NCBI RefSeq assembly: GCF_900111345.1
Contig: NZ_FOGY01000010.1
Location: 149,737-213,736, forward strand
Direction of reading: 5' to 3'
DNA: 64,000 nucleotides
From: Psychrobacillus sp. OK032
GTDB lineage: Bacteria; Bacillota; Bacilli; Bacillales_A; Planococcaceae
Shown: positions 56,371-64,000 of the stretch, piece after piece
Position numbering within the stretch: the first letter of the stretch is position 1
Layout: every line of letters begins with the position of its first letter
Translations under genes and position numbers: made by a program
The notes under the pieces: generated by a model
Told to the model about the DNA's origin: nothing
Database searches by the model: none
What the model saw: only the letters and a program-made list of their open reading frames with translations

Positions 56371-56544
56371 AGTGGTAACTTAACAGTACTTTTATGATGT
56401 TTATTTCTATATTGCACAAACTATTCTTCCTGGAAAGCTTCAGAAAACAAGATGCACTTAAGGCAACTTAAGCTTTTTTTTACTTATTCGGTTATTTGGA
56501 GTAAAATGAAGGGATAATGTAAATGAGAAGAGGTTGAATTATAG

Positions 56545-56772
56545 TTGGAAGAGATTCGTTTTGACTCAGAATTTATTACACTTGGTCAACTATTGAAAAT
56601 GACGGATGCAATAGATTCAGGTGGAATGGCCAAATGGTTTTTAAGTGAACATACCGTTTATGTAAATGGTGAAGTAGAAGATCGTAGGGGCCGTAAACTA
56701 CGCCATAAAGACGTTGTAAATATTCCAGGAGTAGGAAGATTCCAATTGATTGGACCAGAGAACGGGGATTAA
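56545..56772 (+). CDS. yaaA: S4-domain RNA-binding protein YaaA (RlbA)
   Basis: A 75-residue S4-like domain protein with [21 protein letters not shown] and [19 protein letters not shown]. It is always found next to recF in Bacillales, and is linked to ribosome assembly by its B. subtilis name RlbA. Start is TTG at 56545 after AGAAGAGG. It is one base from the recF start. Confidence 0.93.
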   Translation: MEEIRFDSEFITLGQLLKMTDAIDSGGMAKWFLSEHTVYVNGEVEDRRGRKLRHKDVVNIPGVGRFQLIGPENGD

Positions 56773-56773
56773 A

Positions 56774-57886
56774 ATGTATATTGAACGTTTAGAGTTAAAA
56801 GATTTCCGTAATTATGAATCAATTGAGTTGGACTTTTCCTCCAAAATTAATGTGTTTATCGGGGAAAATGCACAAGGGAAAACAAATTTAATGGAATCCC
56901 TTTACGTATTGTCGATGGCAAAATCACACAGAACTTCCAACGATAAAGAATTGATACGTTGGGAAGCAGACTATGGTAAAATAAGAGGAGCTATTCAAAA
57001 AAAGTATGGTCATTTGCCTTTAGAATTAACATTGTCCAAAAAAGGTAAAAAAGCAAAAGTTAATCATTTGGAACAAAAGAAATTGAGTAATTACATCGGG
57101 CAGCTAAATGTCGTCATGTTTGCACCGGAAGATTTATATTTAGTAAAAGGAAGTCCACAAGTTAGAAGGCGATTTCTAGATATGGAAATCGGCCAAATTT
57201 CCCCCGTTTATTTACATGATTTACTACAATTCCAAAAGATATTAAAACAACGTAATCATATATTAAAACAAAATCAAGGGAAGTCTTTTCTTAAGGACGT
57301 TATGTTTGATGTGTACACAGAACAATATATAGATGCTGCAGTGAAAGTAATTCAAAAAAGATTCCAATTTATGGATTTACTGCAAAAGTGGGCAGAACCA
57401 ATCCATTTGGGTATTTCTAGAGGTTTAGAAAAGTTGACCGTTTCATATAATTCAACGTCTGGTATTAAAGCAGATTGGTTAGAAAACGAGATGAAAGAAC
57501 ATCTCGAAAAAAAAATGGCGGATACTCAAAAAAGAGAACTTGATCGTGGGGTAACCTTAACGGGTCCACATCGAGATGATCTTCAATTTTTCGTTAATGA
57601 TTATGATGTTCAAACATATGGATCCCAGGGTCAACAACGAACAACGGCTTTGTCTTTAAAATTAGCTGAAATCGAACTGATAAAACAGGAGGTAGGTGAA
57701 GCTCCTGTTTTATTGCTGGATGACGTTCTATCTGAACTAGATGACTATAGACAATCACATTTGTTAAACACAATTCAAGGTGATGTTCAAACATTTGTCA
57801 CAACGACAAGTGTAGAGGGTATTGCACATGATACGATTCAACACGCAAAAATGTTTCATGTGGAACAAGGAGCAGTTATCAATTAG
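56774..57886 (+). CDS. recF: DNA replication and repair protein RecF
   Basis: A 370-residue SMC-like ATPase that loads RecA at gaps with RecO and RecR. Walker [14 protein letters not shown] (about 30-42), signature [19 protein letters not shown], and Walker [17 protein letters not shown] at 56774 ([14 protein letters not shown]) fits the family. The 3' end contains a near-parS sequence encoding MFHVEQ. Confidence 0.96.
   Translation: MYIERLELKDFRNYESIELDFSSKINVFIGENAQGKTNLMESLYVLSMAKSHRTSNDKELIRWEADYGKIRGAIQKKYGHLPLELTLSKKGKKAKVNHLEQKKLSNYIGQLNVVMFAPEDLYLVKGSPQVRRRFLDMEIGQISPVYLHDLLQFQKILKQRNHILKQNQGKSFLKDVMFDVYTEQYIDAAVKVIQKRFQFMDLLQKWAEPIHLGISRGLEKLTVSYNSTSGIKADWLENEMKEHLEKKMADTQKRELDRGVTLTGPHRDDLQFFVNDYDVQTYGSQGQQRTTALSLKLAEIELIKQEVGEAPVLLLDDVLSELDDYRQSHLLNTIQGDVQTFVTTTSVEGIAHDTIQHAKMFHVEQGAVIN
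57852..57867. promoter_or_regulatory. near-parS site in the recF 3' end
   Basis: TGTTTCATGTGGAACA differs from the perfect parS in parB by one central base (CACGTG to CATGTG). It may be a weak ParB site or a coincidence of codon use. Confidence 0.4.
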
Positions 57887-57898
57887 TTAACTAAATGA

Positions 57899-57953
57899 AT
57901 TGCGCTAGCGCAATTCAAAATCTGGACGCAATTATGCCCTGGCGTAATTGATT
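57899..57953 (+). repeat. intergenic repeat, family C, copy 2
   Basis: Starts with the 20-bp palindrome GAATTGCGCTAGCGCAATTC and continues AAAATCTGGACGCAATTATG and CCCTGGCGTAATTGAT. It fills most of the 130-base recF-gyrB gap, where B. subtilis has remB (yaaB). Matches copy 1 at 50539-50586 in inverted orientation. Confidence 0.65.
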
Positions 57954-58007
57954 AAATTATATTTTTTAAAGACAAGATTCACCATTATTGAAGTGATGAA
58001 AGAGTAG

Positions 58008-59945
<1,938 letters not shown>

Positions 59946-59972
59946 GAATGTGTGTGACTGGAGGTCTTTAGG

Positions 59973-62489
59973 ATGTCAGAAATACCGAATAAAGGTGTTA
60001 AGGGGATCAATATTAGTACAGAAATGAGAACCTCATTTCTAGACTATGCGATGAGTGTTATTGTTTCCCGTGCCTTACCAGACGTTCGTGACGGGCTAAA
60101 GCCTGTACATCGTCGAATTTTATATGGTATGCAAGAGTTGGGGAATACACCTGATAAACCTCATAAAAAATCGGCTCGTATTGTAGGAGACGTAATGGGG
60201 AAATACCATCCACATGGTGACTCCTCTATTTATGAAGCAATGGTACGCATGGCACAGCATTGGAGCTACCGCTATATGTTAGTAGATGGACATGGTAACT
60301 TTGGTTCAGTTGATGGTGATGGAGCAGCTGCAATGCGTTACACCGAATCCAGAATGTCTAAAATTGCAATGGAGTTATTGCGTGATATTAATAAAAACAC
60401 AATAGATTACAAAGATAACTATGATGGACAGGAAAAAGAGCCCGTTGTATTACCAAGTAGATTCCCTAACTTACTTGTAAATGGAGCTTCTGGAATTGCC
60501 GTTGGGATGGCTACGAATATTCCATCTCATAATCTAGGAGAAGTAATTGACGGAGTTTTAGCATTAGCTGAAAATCCTGCGATTACGATAGATGAATTGA
60601 TGGGAATAATCCCAGGTCCCGATTTTCCGACAGGCGGTATCATCTTAGGAAGAAGCGGTATTCGTCGTGCATATGAGACAGGTAGAGGGTCTGTATTAAT
60701 TCGGGCAAAAGTTGAAATTGAACATAAAGCTAGCGGTAAAGAAGTAATTATTGTTACAGAGTTGCCGTATCAAGTAAATAAGGCACGTTTAATAGAAAAA
60801 ATTGCAGAATTAGTTCGAGATAAAAAGATAGATGGAATTACACATTTAGCAGATGAATCTGATCGTAATGGTATGCGAATTGTTATTGAAGTGAGAAAAG
60901 ATGCAAACTCCCATGTACTTTTAAATAATTTGTATAAACAAACGGCATTACAATCAAGTTTTGGTGTTAATATGCTAGCTCTTGTGGATAACCAACCAAA
61001 AGTATTAAACATAAAAGAAATGCTTTATTATTACTTAGAACATCAAAAAGTGGTTATCCGTCGTCGTACACAATATGAATTGAATAAAGCGGAAGATCGA
61101 GCTCATATTTTAGAAGGTTTACGAATTGCCTTAGATCATATAGACGAAATCATTGCTTTAATTCGTGCTTCTCGAACAGGGGAAGAAGCGAAAAATGGCT
61201 TGATGGAGAAATTTAATTTGTCTGAACGCCAGGCCCAAGCAATATTAGATATGCGTTTGCAACGTCTAACGGGCTTAGAACGGGATAAGATTGAAGATGA
61301 ATATACAGCTTTAATTAAATTAATCGAAGAACTAAAATTCATCTTAGCAAACGAGTATCGAGTACTTGAAATTATTAAAGAAGAAATTACAGATATTAAA
61401 GATCGTTATGCCGATAAACGTCGAACTGAAATTGTTGCAGGTGGAGCAGAAGTTTTAGAAGACGAAGATTTAATTCCTGTAGAAAACTCAGTACTAACTT
61501 TGACTAACAAAGGATACATCAAACGATTGCCTGCAAACACGTATAAGAGTCAAAAACGTGGTGGTCGAGGTGTCCAAGGGATGGGTACAAATGAAGATGA
61601 TTTTGTAGAACATTTATTGTACACATCGACACACGATACTATTTTGTTCTTTACGAATAAAGGAAAAGTTTATCGCGCAAGAGGATTTGAAGTTCCTGAA
61701 TATGGTCGAACAGCAAAAGGACTACCGCTTATTAACTTGCTGGGCATTGAAAAGGATGAGCAGGTTACTGCCATGATTCCAATGGCGTCATTCGAGGAAG
61801 ATAGCTATTTCATCTTTACGACAAAACACGGTGTTACAAAACGTACTCCTGTTTCAGGTTTTGCGCATATTCGGGCAAATGGTTTAATCGCCATTTCGTT
61901 ACGAGAGGAAGATGAACTAATCGCTGTTCGTTTAACGAATGGAAAGAAACAAATAATCATTGGAACAAGACAAGGTAAGCTAGTACGATTTGAAGAAAAT
62001 GATATTCGCTCTATGGGTAGAACAGCTGGTGGAGTTAGAGGTATCCGTCTAAAAGACGATGATTATGTAGTAGGTATGGAAATTATAGAGCCAGACCAAG
62101 AAATCTTAGTCGTTACAGAAAACGGTTATGGAAAACGTACACCAGAATCTGAGTATCGTTTGCAAAGTCGCGGTGGTATGGGTGTAAAAACATGTCAGAT
62201 TACCGATAAAAACGGTCCTTTATCCGCTGTTAAGGCAGTAGATGGAACAGAAGATTTAATGCTAATTACAATAAACGGTATGCTCATTCGTATGGACGTA
62301 AATGATATTTCTATAACTGGTAGAAGTACGCAAGGTGTCCGACTAATGAGACTTGCAGACGATGAACTAATAGCTACAGTCGCAAAAGTTCTAAAAGAAG
62401 ATGACGAAGATGACAACGATGAGATGGAAGTAGAAGAAGGTTCTTCTACTGATTCAGAATCAACATCTACGGAAGAAACAAGTGAATAA
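59973..62489 (+). CDS. gyrA: DNA gyrase subunit A
   Basis: An 838-residue cleavage subunit. Catalytic Tyr in [11 protein letters not shown], the quinolone-determining region [14 protein letters not shown] (Ser-Ile-Tyr-Glu, wild-type-like), the GyrA box [10 protein letters not shown] and a six-bladed C-terminal domain are visible. The last 35 residues are very acidic ([15 protein letters not shown]) and Ser/Thr/Glu-rich. It forms an operon with gyrB, 27 bases apart. Confidence 0.97.
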   Translation: MSEIPNKGVKGINISTEMRTSFLDYAMSVIVSRALPDVRDGLKPVHRRILYGMQELGNTPDKPHKKSARIVGDVMGKYHPHGDSSIYEAMVRMAQHWSYRYMLVDGHGNFGSVDGDGAAAMRYTESRMSKIAMELLRDINKNTIDYKDNYDGQEKEPVVLPSRFPNLLVNGASGIAVGMATNIPSHNLGEVIDGVLALAENPAITIDELMGIIPGPDFPTGGIILGRSGIRRAYETGRGSVLIRAKVEIEHKASGKEVIIVTELPYQVNKARLIEKIAELVRDKKIDGITHLADESDRNGMRIVIEVRKDANSHVLLNNLYKQTALQSSFGVNMLALVDNQPKVLNIKEMLYYYLEHQKVVIRRRTQYELNKAEDRAHILEGLRIALDHIDEIIALIRASRTGEEAKNGLMEKFNLSERQAQAILDMRLQRLTGLERDKIEDEYTALIKLIEELKFILANEYRVLEIIKEEITDIKDRYADKRRTEIVAGGAEVLEDEDLIPVENSVLTLTNKGYIKRLPANTYKSQKRGGRGVQGMGTNEDDFVEHLLYTSTHDTILFFTNKGKVYRARGFEVPEYGRTAKGLPLINLLGIEKDEQVTAMIPMASFEEDSYFIFTTKHGVTKRTPVSGFAHIRANGLIAISLREEDELIAVRLTNGKKQIIIGTRQGKLVRFEENDIRSMGRTAGGVRGIRLKDDDYVVGMEIIEPDQEILVVTENGYGKRTPESEYRLQSRGGMGVKTCQITDKNGPLSAVKAVDGTEDLMLITINGMLIRMDVNDISITGRSTQGVRLMRLADDELIATVAKVLKEDDEDDNDEMEVEEGSSTDSESTSTEETSE

Positions 62490-62496
62490 GTAAATG

Positions 62497-62537
62497 AAAG
62501 CACTCTTAAACAAATTGGTTTAAGAGTGCTTTTTTTC
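62497..62537 (+). terminator. terminator of gyrA
   Basis: Perfect stem AAAGCACTCTTAAAC / GTTTAAGAGTGCTTT followed by TTTT. Confidence 0.9.
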
Positions 62538-62604
62538 ATACATATACAGAAACCTAGTATATTTAGTATAATTAAAGAAACATTTAGAAAAAAGAGGGAA
62601 TGGA

Positions 62605-63711
62605 ATGCATCAAATTCTAGAAAATTTAGAGGAATTGAGATTAGGGAGCGTCCTTGCTGAAGATATTTTAGTTAATACAAAAAACCCTATCATTCGAAAA
62701 GATACTAAAGTAACAAGAGAACATATTCAAGTATTACGTGCATTTAATGTTAATAAAATACCTATACTAATAGAAAATGTATTTAGTAGAAATGAAGAAG
62801 AAATAAATAAATTAAACGAAGAGAAAATAAATACTATACAAGTTAAAGATGTACAGTCTATCCAAACAAATTTTGTGAAGTTATATAATCACGCGGTAAC
62901 TAGTTTTTATAAAGAGTTCTCTTCTTGGGAAGCCGGGATGAAAGTAGATGTAGCTAAATTACGCAATATAATCATGCCCTTAGTAGAAAGGGCTATGGCG
63001 GACAAACAAATATTTTCTTACTTAAACAGTTTTTGCTCATTAGATAACTATGTTGCACATCATTCTATTGCTGTAGGTATAATTTCTGGTGCAATAGCCA
63101 AAAAAATGCACTACTCTCCGGGAATGATTAAGCAAATAGCAACTGCTGGTATGCTAGCTGATATAGGAATGTCAAAAGTAGATGTAAAGATTAGAGAAAA
63201 AAAATCATATTTAAACGAGGCTGATTTTTCGGAGATTAAAAAACATACTATATATAGTTTACAAATGATACAAGAAAGTCCGTTATTAAAATCTGAACTG
63301 AAACTTGCAATTTTTCAACATCACGAGCGTTTAGACGGCAGCGGTTATCCATTAGGAGAAAAACTGGATAAAATATCCGTTTATTCTCAAATAATAGCTG
63401 TAGCAGATGTTTACCATGCAATGACATCTGAGCGTATTTATCGTGCAAAAAGTTCCTCTTTCAAAGTATTAGAAATGATTCGGGAGGAGGAATTTGGTAA
63501 ATATAACATCGAAGCCGTAAATGCGTTAATCTCACTTGTGGGCGATTTGCCAATTTCAACTCGTGTTCACTTATCAGATGGAAGGACAGGAGAAGTGGTG
63601 TTTTCTCATAGAGATTCGCCAATGAGGCCGATGATTCGATTAACGGAAACAGGTCAAATAATTGACTTAGCTGCTAAAAGGTCCTTATACATAGAGAGTA
63701 TTATAGAGTGA
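62605..63711 (+). CDS. HD-GYP domain protein with altered HD motif
   Basis: A 368-residue cytoplasmic protein. An N-terminal domain of about 110 residues precedes an HD-GYP domain (about 140-300). The GYP part is intact: HHERLDGSGYP at 239-249 and VADVYHAMT at 266-274. The HD pair itself, normally LLHDIGK, reads MLADIGMSK (Ala185-Asp186), so a metal-ligand His is missing. Full c-di-GMP phosphodiesterase activity is therefore doubtful and a regulatory or altered role is possible. It starts at ATG 62605 after AAGAGGGAATGG and stands alone between gyrA and the rRNA operon. Confidence 0.85.
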   Translation: MHQILENLEELRLGSVLAEDILVNTKNPIIRKDTKVTREHIQVLRAFNVNKIPILIENVFSRNEEEINKLNEEKINTIQVKDVQSIQTNFVKLYNHAVTSFYKEFSSWEAGMKVDVAKLRNIIMPLVERAMADKQIFSYLNSFCSLDNYVAHHSIAVGIISGAIAKKMHYSPGMIKQIATAGMLADIGMSKVDVKIREKKSYLNEADFSEIKKHTIYSLQMIQESPLLKSELKLAIFQHHERLDGSGYPLGEKLDKISVYSQIIAVADVYHAMTSERIYRAKSSSFKVLEMIREEEFGKYNIEAVNALISLVGDLPISTRVHLSDGRTGEVVFSHRDSPMRPMIRLTETGQIIDLAAKRSLYIESIIE

Positions 63712-63721
63712 TATCAAAAAT

Positions 63722-63758
63722 AACTCTTTCCTTGTTTCTATATGAAAAGGAGAGAGTT
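63722..63758 (+). terminator. hairpin after the HD-GYP gene
   Basis: Imperfect stem AACTCTTTCCTT / AAGGAGAGAGTT with an AT-rich loop, then TAATATTT. Likely terminator, weak T-run. Confidence 0.45.
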
Positions 63759-63781
63759 TAATATTTAATATGAATAAAGGG

Positions 63782-63810
63782 TTGACATATTTATTGAACC
63801 TTGATATTAT
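63782..63810 (+). promoter_or_regulatory. rRNA operon promoter
   Basis: TTGACA (63782-63787), 17-base spacer, TATTAT (63805-63810). A strong sigma-A promoter about 165 bases before the 16S start. The leader continues with GAACATTGAAAACTGAACAT, the usual Bacillus rRNA leader sequence type. Confidence 0.85.
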
Positions 63811-63975
63811 ATAGAAGTCGCCAAAACAAGTCGACAACATGAACATTGAAAACTGAACATGCAAAACGTTAAGAAATATAGCTTGAAAGATTAACTTGTT
63901 AGTCTGATAGCAAAACAATTTTGACATCATTTAATGATGATGCCAGCAAAACAAAATGAGCTTTTTAAGTTCTCT

Positions 63976-64000
63976 ATTATGGAGAGTTTGATCCTGGCTC
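63976..64000 (+). rRNA. rrs: 16S ribosomal RNA, 5' end (partial)
   Basis: GGAGAGTTTGATCCTGGCTC at 63981-64000 is the universal 16S 5' region. AGAGTTTGATC aligned to E. coli position 8 puts the mature end near 63976. The gene continues past the window. Confidence 0.95.

Larger units (their letters stand above)
56020..56544. other. dnaN-yaaA gap with DnaA box and repeat A derivative
   Basis: No gene is seen in these 525 bases. They hold the dnaN terminator (56049-56076), a perfect reverse DnaA box TGTGGATAA at 56100-56108, and a 40-bp deletion form of repeat A (56331-56370). The gap is long for this locus, which is usually compact. Confidence 0.55.

Overview
This window is the replication-origin region of a low-GC, endospore-forming Bacillota chromosome. 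The gene order around dnaA (rpmH-rnpA-yidC/spoIIIJ-khpB-mnmE-mnmG-rsmG-noc-parA-parB to the left; dnaA-dnaN-yaaA-recF-gyrB-gyrA-rRNA to the right), the complete walRKHIJ-htrC block, and the protein sequences point to Bacillales. My best guess is a Caryophanaceae/Planococcaceae-type bacillus such as Psychrobacillus or a relative; this is inferred from protein similarity in memory and no search was run. SpoIIIJ, KhpB/Jag, Spo0J, YyaC and a SleL/YaaH-like LysM-GH18 enzyme fit a spore former.

Layout. 1-21 kb is an accessory segment: a spore-cortex-type glycosidase, an MFS transporter, a glutamate symporter beside a GlnK/GlnL-type two-component system, a PhnA-like protein, malate:quinone oxidoreductase, a frameshifted acetyltransferase, a LysR regulator divergent from an AtoE-type fatty-acid transporter, a PgeF-like protein, a VanW lipoprotein, a LysM-CAP secreted protein, a nucleotidyltransferase, two SDR enzymes, a DMT exporter, a LURP-one protein and a TetR regulator. 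It also carries decayed genes (a chemotaxis receptor, a probable homocysteine methyltransferase tail, and ORF scraps). 21-30.8 kb holds rlmH, yyzF, htrC and the WalRK cell-wall operon plus a LysM-G5-M23 peptidase. 31-39 kb is purA, dnaB (helicase), rplI, gdpP, yybS and the rpsF-ssb-rpsR operon. 39-46.2 kb has a membrane metalloprotease-like gene, ychF, yyzM, mscS, yyaC, a DUF554 gene, parB, parA and noc. 46.3-52.9 kb is the tRNA-modification and membrane-insertion cluster ending in rpmH. oriC flanks dnaA on both sides (52.9-53.4 and 54.7-54.9 kb). From 53.4 kb the plus strand carries dnaA to gyrA, then an HD-GYP-like protein, then a strong rRNA promoter and the first 25 bases of a 16S gene. 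Transcription runs away from oriC on both arms for nearly all housekeeping genes.

How it fits together. Replication initiation (DnaA boxes at oriC, a second dense cluster at rlmH-yyzF-htrC), segregation (parA/parB, a perfect parS inside parB, two near-parS sites), nucleoid occlusion (noc and a 13/14 Noc-box match in walK) and cell-wall control (WalRK, with a perfect WalR box in front of the LysM-CAP gene) are all in one window. The glutamate symporter has a 10-bp tandem direct repeat in its promoter region, a good candidate for binding by the adjacent GlnL-type regulator.

I found no phage, insertion sequence with a transposase, CRISPR array, tRNA gene or defence island. I do not see a wholly new system. 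The most interesting items are the origin-distal DnaA-box cluster, the degenerate HD motif of the HD-GYP protein, two genes that seem to start at non-canonical codons (ATT, CTG), the single-base frameshift in the acetyltransferase, and three families of intergenic repeats, one of which lies where remB sits in B. subtilis.
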